A stretch of DNA of 64,000 nucleotides, taken from positions 2,046,001-2,110,000 of the forward strand of contig CAVUMX010000003.1 of NCBI GenBank assembly GCA_963742725.1, read 5' to 3'. Position numbers and translations under genes: made by a program. Shown piece by piece: positions 54,914 through 62,691 of the stretch (positions within the stretch are counted from its first letter, which is position 1; each line of letters starts with the position of its first letter). A model generated the notes under the pieces. The model saw only the letters and a program-made list of their open reading frames with translations. It had not been told where the DNA came from and did no database searches. The DNA comes from CAVVAL01 sp963742725 (GTDB lineage: Bacteria > Actinomycetota > Actinomycetes > Mycobacteriales > Cryptosporangiaceae).

Positions 54914-55460
54914 GCGCACGCACCTCCTCGGCTCGTCGCCCGTGACCTGCACGCGGCGGTACTGCACACGAGGAGTGCGCCTACACGCGTTTCGCAACGC
55001 AGACCAACCGTCCACGGCGTACGCCACGAACGGCGCGAACCGCACAGTGCGGTGCGCTACCTGGCCGGTACCTCTACAGCGGGCTTCAGTGCCCGAATTG
55101 TGGTGTCGATCAGTTGGTGATCTATGTGGTGCCGCATGTCATTCCCGCGCGTGCGGGCTACTCCTCAGTACCGGTGAGGCTAGGTCGGGGTTAGAGCACG
55201 GTCAAGGAGCGCCGGTGGATTGGGCGGGTCATCGGCCCACCGGCCGACCCACCAGCCCCCCGCGCGGGCCGCCCGGGCCCGCCGCACGGGCAGCCCATGC
55301 CGCAGCCCGGACCGCTCAGGCCAGCCGGCCAACACCAGGCCGCCGCACGGGCTGCCAAGGTCGGTCGCCATCTCCGCTGCGGCTCCGCCGCGCGGGGTGG
55401 CCCGGTCGGGCTCGCGAATCGCGGGCTCGTCGCGGCGCCGGCCTGTCTGGGCGGGCGGTG
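54914..55460. other. Gap between rny and recX, no gene called
   Basis: 547 bp. The right half is extremely GC-rich with Pro/Gly/Arg-like translations on every frame; the left half (about 54990-55200) is more balanced and probably holds the rny promoter. I see no credible gene and no RNA structure strong enough to call. Longest frames in it continue into recX in the wrong phase. Confidence 0.55.
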
Positions 55461-56045
55461 TTATTCGTCCGTCATGGCGTCGAGGGTGTCGATCTCCTCG
55501 ACGGTGACGGCGCCCTCCTCGGCCAGTGCCTGACGGACGATGCGGATGGCGAGGCCGGGCGGGTAGCCCTTGCGGGCCAGCATGCCGGCGAGCCGGTTCA
55601 CGCGTTTGGCGGTGGGCAGCCCTCGCGACGACCGGAGCTTGCGCTCGACGAGTGCCCGCGCGGTGGCCTCTTCGGTCTCCGGATCGAGCTGTTCGAGTGC
55701 CCCGGCGACGGTCTCGTTGTCGATGCCGCGGCGGCGCAGTTCCTGGGCGAGCGCCCGCCGGCCGAGACCCCTGCCGCGGTGCCGGCTCTCGACCCACGCG
55801 TCGGCGAACGCGACGTCGTTGATCAGCCCGACCTCGTCGAACCGCGCGAGCACGGTTTCGGCGGCCTCGTCCGGCACGCCACGTTCGGCCATCGCGGCTG
55901 CGAGTTCGGACCGGGTCCGCGGCTGGTCGGTGAGCATCCGCAGGCAGATGGCCCGCGCCATCGACTCAGGATCGGCGGACGGCTCCTCACCGGCTGCGGT
56001 TCGTCGCCGCCACGCTCCGGGCTCGTCGCCGTTCGGTCCGGACAC
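55461..56045 (-). CDS. recX: Regulatory protein RecX
   Basis: Inhibitor and modulator of RecA filaments. The three-helix repeats are visible: ARAICLRMLTDQPRTRSELAAAM, VLARFDEVGLINDVAFADAWVESR (pattern FADxxV), RGLGRRALAQELRRRGI, ARKLRSSRGLP-like third unit (ERKLRSSRGLPTAKRVNRLAGMLARKGY, split). I start at GTG 56045, after the long hairpin at 56087-56132; the open frame reaches ATG 56159, but that would put the 16-bp-arm hairpin inside the coding region and there is no ribosome site. About 194 aa, normal for actinobacterial RecX. Confidence 0.88.
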   Translation of the reverse strand: MSGPNGDEPGAWRRRTAAGEEPSADPESMARAICLRMLTDQPRTRSELAAAMAERGVPDEAAETVLARFDEVGLINDVAFADAWVESRHRGRGLGRRALAQELRRRGIDNETVAGALEQLDPETEEATARALVERKLRSSRGLPTAKRVNRLAGMLARKGYPPGLAIRIVRQALAEEGAVTVEEIDTLDAMTDE

Positions 56046-56086
56046 GTCCTGGCGCGTGGAGCGGCGGCGCAGCGCGCTGGGGTTTA

Positions 56087-56132
56087 CCGACTCCGGGTCA
56101 GCGGGGGGAAGGGGGTGCTGACCCGGAGTCGG
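56087..56132. terminator. 16-bp-arm hairpin between recA and recX
   Basis: CCGACTCCGGGTCAGC (56087-56102) pairs perfectly with GCTGACCCGGAGTCGG (56117-56132); loop of 14 nt. It begins 54 nt after the recA stop. A hairpin at this place is known to limit recX transcription from the recA promoter in other actinobacteria, which gives excess RecA over RecX. Confidence 0.78.
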
Positions 56133-56185
56133 CTCTGGCGCGCGGCCGCGCGACACCATTCGCCGCCGGAATGGCCTGTTGCCGG

Positions 56186-57277
56186 TCAGAAGTCGACCGG
56201 GGCCGGGGCGGGCTTACCGTCCTTCTTGCTGTCGGCCGCCTTGCCGTCGGCCTTGCCGGCGGGGGGCGCCTCGTTGTCGAGGACGGCACCGATGCCCAGC
56301 TTTTCCTTGATCTTCTTCTCGATCTCGTCGGCGAGGTCGGGGTTGTCGATCAGGAACTTGCGGACGTTCTCCTTGCCCTGGCCGAGCTGGTCGCCGTCGT
56401 AGGTGTACCAAGCGCCCGACTTGCGGATGAAGCCCTGGTCGACGCCCACGTCGATGAGCGAACCCTCGCGGCTGATGCCGTGCCCGTACACGATGTCGAA
56501 CTCGGCCTGCTTGAACGGCGGCGCGACCTTGTTCTTCACGACCTTGACCCGGGTGCGGTTACCGACCGCCTCCGTGCCGTCCTTGAGGGTCTCGATGCGG
56601 CGCACGTCGAGCCGGACCGACGCGTAGAACTTCAGCGCCTTTCCACCGGTCGTGGTCTCCGGGGAACCGAACATCACGCCGATCTTCTCGCGGAGCTGGT
56701 TGATGAAGATCGCGGTGGTGTTGGAGTTGTTCAGGCCGCTGGTCATCTTCCGCAGCGCCTGGCTCATCAGGCGGGCCTGGAGGCCGACGTGGTTGTCGCC
56801 CATCTCGCCCTCGATCTCGGCGCGCGGCACCAGGGCGGCGACCGAGTCGATGACGATGATGTCCAGCGCGCCGGACCGGATCAGCATGTCGGCGATCTCC
56901 AGCGCCTGCTCACCGGTGTCGGGCTGGGAGACCAGCAGCGCGTCGGTGTCGACGCCGAGGGCCTTCGCGTAGTCGGGGTCGAGCGCGTGCTCGGCGTCGA
57001 TGAACGCCGCGATGCCGCCCGCAGCCTGCGCGTTCGCCACCGCGTGCAGCGCCACCGTGGTCTTACCGGAGGACTCCGGCCCGTACACCTCGACCACGCG
57101 GCCACGCGGCAGGCCACCGATGCCCAGCGCCACATCGAGCGCGATCGACCCGGTCGGGATCACCGCGATGGGAAGGCGCCCTTCCTCACCGAGGCGCATC
57201 ACCGATCCCTTGCCGAACTGCTTGTCGATCTGGGCGAGCGCGACCTCGAGGGCCTTGCCGCGGTCGGGAGCTGCCAT
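56186..57277 (-). CDS. recA: Recombinase RecA
   Basis: 363 aa. Drives strand exchange and LexA self-cleavage. N-terminal DRGKALEVALAQIDKQFGKGSVMRLGEE, Walker A GPESSGKTTVALHAVA, AFIDAEHALDPDYAKALGVD, Walker B LDIIVIDSVAALVPRAEIEGEMGD (split), VGLQARLMSQALRKMTSGLN, FINQLREKIGVMFGSPETTTGG and the C-terminal acidic/Lys tail. No intein. SOS box 120 bp upstream. RecX follows after a hairpin. Confidence 0.97.
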   Translation of the reverse strand: MAAPDRGKALEVALAQIDKQFGKGSVMRLGEEGRLPIAVIPTGSIALDVALGIGGLPRGRVVEVYGPESSGKTTVALHAVANAQAAGGIAAFIDAEHALDPDYAKALGVDTDALLVSQPDTGEQALEIADMLIRSGALDIIVIDSVAALVPRAEIEGEMGDNHVGLQARLMSQALRKMTSGLNNSNTTAIFINQLREKIGVMFGSPETTTGGKALKFYASVRLDVRRIETLKDGTEAVGNRTRVKVVKNKVAPPFKQAEFDIVYGHGISREGSLIDVGVDQGFIRKSGAWYTYDGDQLGQGKENVRKFLIDNPDLADEIEKKIKEKLGIGAVLDNEAPPAGKADGKAADSKKDGKPAPAPVDF

Positions 57278-57396
57278 TTACCTGCCGCCTTGGTGGTCGT
57301 CGGAACATCGTCGCGGTTGACGTTAGGGGGTCGGTCCGACAGAAAGCCGGCCCGGACACGATCTGTGGACAACCGCGCCCCGTAGGACGAGAGTAG

Positions 57397-57412
57397 CCGA
57401 ACACATGTTCGA
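57397..57412. promoter_or_regulatory. SOS box (LexA site) of recA
   Basis: CCGAACACATGTTCGA agrees with the actinobacterial LexA consensus TCGAAC-N4-GTTCGA in 11 of 12 fixed positions and is a near-perfect dyad. It lies 120 bp upstream of the recA start in the expected promoter region. Confidence 0.9.
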
Positions 57413-57560
57413 AGATCCACGCCGACACGCGGGAAATTTCCCGCCGATCCCGGCGCCGCCGATCGGCCGGCACCTCGTCCACGAAACGGACTATCGGGAC
57501 AAGCGTGGCTATCCGCGCCCGCTTACAGCACGCGATCCCCGAAAGTCCGGTTCCGGCGCG

Positions 57561-57668
57561 GGTGCGGGCGCGGCAGGTTCCACCGCGGGTGCAGGCGCGG
57601 CAGGTTCCACCGCGGGTGCGGGCGCGGCAGGTTCCACCGCGGGTGCGGGCGCGGCAGGTTCCACCGCG
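57561..57668. repeat. Four 27-bp tandem repeats downstream of lppM
   Basis: Unit GGTGCGGGCGCGGCAGGTTC-CACCGCG, four copies with one substitution in the second. On the minus strand one frame reads AVEPAAPAP repeats and stays open from 57760 to 57509; on the plus strand the frame reads AGAGAAGST repeats. It lies 61 bp after the lppM stop. Confidence 0.85.
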
Positions 57669-57728
57669 GGCGCCGCCGAGCGTTCCGGCGCGGGCGATTC
57701 ACGCCCGCCAGCGGCGGGGGTGCGGTGG

Positions 57729-58655
57729 TTACCGGGCGCGGTGGCGGCCGCCGCCGCCACGCGGCGCGGGCGACGCCCGCCACGACGCCGGCGACCCGGA
57801 CGAGGACGACCCGGAAGCGGACGCGGGCTGCCCTGGGACGGGCGACGGGGTGGAGCTCCAGGTGCGTGCGGTGCTCCGGGTGGATGCCGCCGGCAGGCTG
57901 CGGGCGGCGAGGCCCGGAGAAGCCGCGCGGGCGGCCGCGAAGGCCGGGGCGGCCCGGCGACGGCGGCGGCGCCAGAACAGGAGCGCCGAGCCGACCACGA
58001 CGGTGACCTCGACGGCGACGGCGGTGCCGACGACCCACCGGCCGGGCCCGACGAGGCTGTCGCTGTCGACGCCGAACCGGGACAGCGCGAACGGCGACGA
58101 CCCGTCGGCGGCGGCGGCGCTGAGCGTGGTGGCCTGGCCGAACGCGGGTCGCCACACGACCGTCCGGCGCCCTTCGAGGCGGCCGTTCGCGGACCGGATC
58201 TCGCCGGGGAACGTCATCCGCACGGTGACGTCCCAGCCGCGCGCCGCCTCGGCGGTGTCGACGCCGGGGGCGCCGGCGAATCCGGACAGGTCGAGCTGCC
58301 CGGTCACCAGGTACTCGCCGCCCTTGTGCTGGATCTGCCAGGTCTGGCCGGCGTTGAAGTCCGCCAGCGGGACCCGGTCATAGACGTACCGCTTGCCGAC
58401 CTGTCCCGACGACACGTACGTCTCGACCAGGGCCTGGCGCCGCGCCGGGAGCCGCTGGACGGGGTTCCACGTCTCCAGCCGGGCGAAGAACTCCTCGTCG
58501 CTCACGCCGGCCTCGACGAGGGCGGCCCGCTCGACCGTGACGAGGAAGGCGCCGCTGACCGTGTCGTCCTCGATCGTCAGGTCGCCATCGAGCGTCATGC
58601 ACCCGGCCAGGACGAATAGCAGCGCGGCCGCCGCCAGGGTCCGTAACAGCCTCAT
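57729..58655 (-). CDS. lppM: LppM-family (DUF3153) lipoprotein
   Basis: 308 aa from the ATG at 58655. Signal with lipobox FVLAGC (Cys near residue 20), then MTLDGDLTIEDDTVSGAFLV, NPVQRLPARRQALVETYVSSG, YVYDRVPLADFNAGQTWQIQHKGGEYLVTGQLDLSGF (block, split), a membrane helix (VVGTAVAVEVTVVVGSALLFW) and a basic stop RRRRRR. This is the LppM/DUF3153 domain, a lipid-binding-like surface protein in mycobacteria. After about residue 240 the sequence becomes low-complexity Ala/Ser/Pro and I cannot tell whether the frame is still the true one. It overlaps DUF3046 by 4 bp. Confidence 0.85.
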   Translation of the reverse strand: MRLLRTLAAAALLFVLAGCMTLDGDLTIEDDTVSGAFLVTVERAALVEAGVSDEEFFARLETWNPVQRLPARRQALVETYVSSGQVGKRYVYDRVPLADFNAGQTWQIQHKGGEYLVTGQLDLSGFAGAPGVDTAEAARGWDVTVRMTFPGEIRSANGRLEGRRTVVWRPAFGQATTLSAAAADGSSPFALSRFGVDSDSLVGPGRWVVGTAVAVEVTVVVGSALLFWRRRRRRAAPAFAAARAASPGLAARSLPAASTRSTARTWSSTPSPVPGQPASASGSSSSGSPASWRASPAPRGGGGRHRAR

Positions 58656-58846
58656 CGCAGCCGCGCCGGCACGTCGAACGCGTCGCAGACGGCGCGCCAC
58701 ACCGTCTTCGTGTCGATCCCGGCGGCGAGCGCCTCGTCGACGGTACGGCCGCTGAGCTGGGGCAACACCTGGTCGGACGCGATGGACCGGGAGTAGGCAG
58801 CGCCGAACCGCGCGTCCATCCGTCGCCAGAACTCCGTGAGCCTCAT
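58652..58846 (-). CDS. DUF3046 domain protein
   Basis: 64 aa. MRLTEFWRRMDARFGAAYSR, then SIASDQVLPQLSGRTVDEAL and DTKTVWRAVCDAFDVPARLR. This short helical protein is found beside recA in many actinobacteria; function unknown. The ATG at 58846 is 10 bp after the MFS transporter stop, and its stop overlaps the lppM start, so all may be one transcript. Confidence 0.92.
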   Translation of the reverse strand: MRLTEFWRRMDARFGAAYSRSIASDQVLPQLSGRTVDEALAAGIDTKTVWRAVCDAFDVPARLR

Positions 58847-58856
58847 CGCAGGAAGG

Positions 58857-60182
58857 TTAACCCGTTCTGGCGGGACGCAGCGCCGCCGCGGCCAGCGGCA
58901 GGACGGCGATGGCCGTGAACAGGGCCAGCCAGCCGTACCCGATCCCGGCGACGACGACGCCCGCGACGATGCTCGCGGCGGCGCCGGCGACGTTCATGAC
59001 GACGTCCGAGGCGCCCTGCACGGACGGTCGCGAGTCGACCGGGATCGACTCGGTGAGCAGCGTCGATCCGGCGACGAGCGTGCAGGACCAGCCGAGCCCG
59101 AGGAGGGTGAGGCCGATGCCGAGCTGGGTCGAGTCGTGCTCGGCGGCCGTCCCGGAGACGGCGCACGCGACGAGCAGCAGGACCGTGCCGGCGACGATGA
59201 CGGGCCGCCGGCCTATCCGGTCCGCGGCCATGCCTACCAGCGGCGAGAACGCGAACATGCCGGCGATGTGGACGCTGATCACGAGTCCGATCACGCGCAG
59301 CGTCGCGCCGCCGTGCTCCATGTGCACGGGCGTCATCGTCATGACGCCGACCATCGCGGCGTGCCCGACGGCGATCGCGCCGAGCCCGAGCATCGCGCTC
59401 TGGTGTGCGGCGACGATGCGTAACGCCGCGCGGACGGACGTCCGGGGCCGGACCACGGTGAGGTCGTCTCCCCGCTCCGCGCGGGCGAGCAGCAGCGGAT
59501 CGGGGCGCAGCAGCGCCCAGATCACCAGGGCCGCGCCGGCGAACGACACGAGGGAGAGCAGGAACGGCCCGGACAGGTGGTCGAGCCCGAGCCGCCCGGC
59601 GAACCGCCCGGCCGGGTCGGCGAGGTTGGGGCCGATGACGCCGCTGACGGTGGCGGCCCAGACGACGATCGACAGCGCCGTGCCCCGGTTGCGGACGGTG
59701 GCGAGGTCGACGGCGACGAAGCGGGCCTGGAGGTTGCCGGCCGACCCGCCGCCGAACAGCACCAGCCCGAGCAGCGCGAGCGGGAAGGACTCGACGATCC
59801 CGGCGAGGACCACGATGCCCGCGCCGCTGGCGGCGACGGTGTAGGCGAGGACGAGGCCGGGGCGCCGTCCGTGCCGGTCCATCACGCGTGACACCGGCGC
59901 GGCGAGCAGGGCGGTGCCGGCGACGGCGGCGGTCGCCGCGAGCCCGGCGAGGGACGCGGTCCCGGCGAGGTCGGCGGCGAGCAACGACCCGACCGCGATG
60001 CCGATCGCCACGCCGAGCCCGACGAGGATCTGCGCGCCGACCAGCACGAGCAGCGTCCGCCGCTGCACCCGGGCAACGGCGGGGCTCACCGGCACATCGC
60101 CGGCCACGACGGGTCCGGGCGCGGCGTCCGGGGTCAGGGCGTCGGGGGTGACGGGGTCAGAGGCCAAGGGAACGTCCCACAA
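58857..60182 (-). CDS. MFS transporter
   Basis: 441 aa as an open frame with 12 predicted helices in two sets of six. Motif A-like SRVMDRHGRRPGLVL between helices 2 and 3 and DRIGRRPVIVAGTVLLL in the second half. It belongs to the drug/metabolite antiporter class, but the substrate is not visible. The start is uncertain: the TTG at 60182 overlaps the acyl-CoA dehydrogenase end by 26 bp, and GTG at 60107 is an alternative that removes only a Pro/Ala/Asp-rich leader. Confidence 0.85.
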   Translation of the reverse strand: MWDVPLASDPVTPDALTPDAAPGPVVAGDVPVSPAVARVQRRTLLVLVGAQILVGLGVAIGIAVGSLLAADLAGTASLAGLAATAAVAGTALLAAPVSRVMDRHGRRPGLVLAYTVAASGAGIVVLAGIVESFPLALLGLVLFGGGSAGNLQARFVAVDLATVRNRGTALSIVVWAATVSGVIGPNLADPAGRFAGRLGLDHLSGPFLLSLVSFAGAALVIWALLRPDPLLLARAERGDDLTVVRPRTSVRAALRIVAAHQSAMLGLGAIAVGHAAMVGVMTMTPVHMEHGGATLRVIGLVISVHIAGMFAFSPLVGMAADRIGRRPVIVAGTVLLLVACAVSGTAAEHDSTQLGIGLTLLGLGWSCTLVAGSTLLTESIPVDSRPSVQGASDVVMNVAGAAASIVAGVVVAGIGYGWLALFTAIAVLPLAAAALRPARTG

Positions 60183-61299
60183 TCTCTTTCATGATCTCGG
60201 TGGTGCCGCCGTAGATGCTCTGCACGCGCGAGTCCAACCAGGCCTTCGCGATCGGGTACTCGGTCATGTAGCCGTAGCCGCCGTGCAGCTGCACGCACCG
60301 GTCGGCGACCTTGTTCTGCAGTTCGGTCGTCCACCACTTGGCCATGGCCGCGTCGGCGACGGTGAACCGGCCGGCGTTGTGCTCGGCGACGCAGTGGTTG
60401 ATGAACGTCCGGGCGATGGTCGTCTCGGTGGCGAGTTCGGCGATGGAGAACCGGGTGTTCTGGAACGCGCCGACTGGACGGCCGAACACCTGGCGGCCCT
60501 TCACGTACTCGGTCGTGACCCCGAGCATCGCCTCGCACGCGGCCACGGCGACCACCGCGATCGACAGCCGTTCCTGCGGCAGCATCTGCATCAGGTGGTA
60601 GAAGCCGTGGTTCTCGGTACCGATCAGGTTCTCGGCCGGGAGCCGGACGTCGTCGAAGAACAGCTCCGCCGTGTCCTGCGCCTTCAGCCCGATCTTGTCG
60701 AGGTTGCGGCCGCGCTCGAACCCGGCCATCCCCCGCTCGACCGCCAGCAGGGAGATGCCGTGCGCGCCCTTCTCCGGATCGGTCTTGGCGACCACGACGA
60801 CCAGGTCCGAGAGGATGCCGTTGGTGATGAACGTCTTGGAGCCGTTCAGCACGTAGGAGTCGCCGTCGCGGCGGGCCGTGGTGAGGATGCCGGCCAGGTC
60901 GCTGCCGGCCGCCGGCTCGCTCATCGCGATCGCCGTGATCATCTCGCCGGAGCAGAAGCCGGGGAGCCAGCGCTGCTTCTGCTCGTCCGTGGTCAGGTCG
61001 TTGAGGTACGGACCGACCACGTCGTTGTGCAGCCCGAAGCCCACACCGGTGGCACCGGCCGCGACCAGCTCCTCGTCGAGGACGGCGTTGAACCGGAAGT
61101 CCTTCTGGCCACCGCCGCCGTACTTCTCGCCCACGTCCGTGCCGAGCAGGCCCGCCTCGCCGGCGGCCGTCCAGATGGCGCGGTCGACGATGCCGGCTTT
61201 CTCCCAGTCCGCGTGGTACGGGGAGATGTGGCGCTCGACGAACGTCCGGCACAGGTCACGGAACGCCTCGTGCTCAGCCGCGTACAGGTGCTGGTCCAT
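60157..61299 (-). CDS. Acyl-CoA dehydrogenase
   Basis: 380 aa FAD enzyme forming the alpha-beta double bond of an acyl-CoA. FAD and substrate motifs MITAIAMSEPAAGSDLAGI, GSKTFITNG, VERGMAGFERGRNLDKIGLKAQDTAELFF (split), RLSIAVVAVAACEAML and QLHGGYGYMTEYPIAKAWLDSR, with the catalytic-type Glu in SIYGGTTEIMKEIVGRSL. Substrate chain length not deducible. GC-rich region around it shows nothing odd. Follows the MocR gene stop convergently? No: all three (MocR, this, MFS) are on the minus strand with short gaps. Confidence 0.93.
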   Translation of the reverse strand: MDQHLYAAEHEAFRDLCRTFVERHISPYHADWEKAGIVDRAIWTAAGEAGLLGTDVGEKYGGGGQKDFRFNAVLDEELVAAGATGVGFGLHNDVVGPYLNDLTTDEQKQRWLPGFCSGEMITAIAMSEPAAGSDLAGILTTARRDGDSYVLNGSKTFITNGILSDLVVVVAKTDPEKGAHGISLLAVERGMAGFERGRNLDKIGLKAQDTAELFFDDVRLPAENLIGTENHGFYHLMQMLPQERLSIAVVAVAACEAMLGVTTEYVKGRQVFGRPVGAFQNTRFSIAELATETTIARTFINHCVAEHNAGRFTVADAAMAKWWTTELQNKVADRCVQLHGGYGYMTEYPIAKAWLDSRVQSIYGGTTEIMKEIVGRSLGL

Positions 61300-61322
61300 A
61301 CCAGCGACTATGCCAGCGCGGG

Positions 61323-62651
61323 CTACACATTATGGCCGGACGGCGTGGATGGGCGGGCCGCCGCCGCGACCGCGTCCGCCACCGCCCCCAGCTCGTCCGG
61401 GCGCAGGGTGCTGATCGTGACCCGGACGGCCGGTGCCGACTGGAGCCGGTACCGCGAACCGGGCGCGACGGCCCATCCCGCGTCCCGGAGCCGGGCGATG
61501 GCGCTCGTCTCGTCGGCGACGGGTACCCACACGTTCAGCCCGGTACGGCCATGCGCGGGCACGCCCCGGTCGGCGAGCGCGGCGACGAGCCCGGTGCGCA
61601 GCCCGTCGTAGGTCGCGGCCGCCCTGGCGACGACGGCGTCCACGTCGGGTGACGACCACAGCTCCACGACGAGCCGCTGCAGGACGGTGCTGACCCATCC
61701 GGTGCCGAGCCGCTGCCGCCCGACGATCCGGCCGACCGTCGTCTCGTCGCCGGCGAGCAGCGCCAGCCGCAGGTCGGGGCCGTACGGCTTGCTGGCCGAC
61801 CGGACCATCACCCACCGGTCCGTGACCCCGGCGAGCGTGTTCAGGTCGGCACCGGCCAGCTCGGCGGCGTGGTCGTCCTCGATGACGAGCAGGTCGGGGT
61901 GCTCGGCCAGGACGGCGCGCAGCGCGGCGGCGCGCTCGGCGGACACGGCGGCGCCGGTCGGGTTGTGGGCGCGGCTCGTGACGACGGCCGCACGGGCGCC
62001 ATGGCGCAGGGCGCGGCGGAGTCCGGCCGCGGACGGGCCGTCGTCGTCGACGTCGACCGGCACCGGATCGAGGCCGAGGGCGGCGACGAGGTCCAGGAGG
62101 TTGGCCCAGCCCGGGTCCTCGACGGCGACCCGGTCACCGGGCGAGAGGTGCGCGAGCAGGCTCCGCTCGATGCCGTCCAGCGCGCCGCCGGTGACGGTGA
62201 CCGCGCCGGTCGGGACCCCGTCCGCCGCCAGCCGTTCCCGGCCGAGATCGAGCAGCGGCTCGTACGGGCCGCCGACGCGGTACCCGGCGGGCGGCGCGTC
62301 GAGGCGGGCGAGGTGCGGGCCGAACGCCGGCAGCAGGTCCGAGGACGGACCGCCGCCGGCGAGGTCGCGGGCGCCGGCCGGGACGGGCAGCGGGGTGGCC
62401 GTGCGGGCCTGCGCGGGCGGGCGCGGCCGGATGCGGGTGCCCCGGCGGCCGTCCGTCTCGATCACGCCGCGCTGGCGCAGCGCCCGGTACGCCGCGGCCA
62501 CGGTGTTGGCGGCCACGCCCAGTTCGTCCGCGAGGCCCCGGACTGTGGGCAGGGACGCGCCCGGCGCGAGCCGGCCCGTCAGGACGCCGTCCTCGACGCT
62601 GGCCGCGATACCGCTCGCCGTCGTCCCGGTGATCCGATATTGTGTTTGCAC
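61323..62651 (-). CDS. MocR-type regulator (GntR helix-turn-helix fused to aminotransferase fold)
   Basis: 442 aa from GTG at 62651. The N-terminal GntR domain contains GVLTGRLAPGASLPTVRGLADELGVAANTVAAAYRAL (block, split), then a linker and a fold-type I aminotransferase-like domain: DRVAVEDPGWANLLD, VVTSRAHNPTGAAVS, LVIEDDHAAELAG and the PLP-binding Lys in MVRSASKPYGPDLRLALLAG. Such regulators sense PLP or aminated ligands and control vitamin B6 or amino acid genes. Divergent from a gene with a pyridoxamine-oxidase-like domain, which fits. The start may be leaderless because no ribosome site is visible. Confidence 0.92.
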   Translation of the reverse strand: MQTQYRITGTTASGIAASVEDGVLTGRLAPGASLPTVRGLADELGVAANTVAAAYRALRQRGVIETDGRRGTRIRPRPPAQARTATPLPVPAGARDLAGGGPSSDLLPAFGPHLARLDAPPAGYRVGGPYEPLLDLGRERLAADGVPTGAVTVTGGALDGIERSLLAHLSPGDRVAVEDPGWANLLDLVAALGLDPVPVDVDDDGPSAAGLRRALRHGARAAVVTSRAHNPTGAAVSAERAAALRAVLAEHPDLLVIEDDHAAELAGADLNTLAGVTDRWVMVRSASKPYGPDLRLALLAGDETTVGRIVGRQRLGTGWVSTVLQRLVVELWSSPDVDAVVARAAATYDGLRTGLVAALADRGVPAHGRTGLNVWVPVADETSAIARLRDAGWAVAPGSRYRLQSAPAVRVTISTLRPDELGAVADAVAAAARPSTPSGHNV

Positions 62652-62691
62652 AAAGTCAATTTTGTACCAGAACAAATGAGGGATGGCAACC
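62652..62691. promoter_or_regulatory. Divergent promoter/operator of the MocR and PNPOx-GNAT genes
   Basis: The 40-bp gap is the only AT-rich spot nearby and contains TTTTGTACCAGAACAAAT, an imperfect dyad of TTGT and ACAA, next to TTTGCACAAAG. These short TTGT/ACAA boxes are candidate MocR sites. TACAAAAT on the minus strand can serve as -10 of the MocR gene. Confidence 0.45.

Noticed and set aside
55180..55797. Minus-strand frame of about 200 aa between rny and recX
   Set aside because: It overlaps recX in another phase and has Arg/Gly-rich shadow composition without any domain.
57405..58619. Plus-strand frame of about 400 aa with AGAGAAGST repeats
   Set aside because: It is antisense to lppM, has no ribosome site, and its repeat part is explained by the 27-bp DNA repeat.
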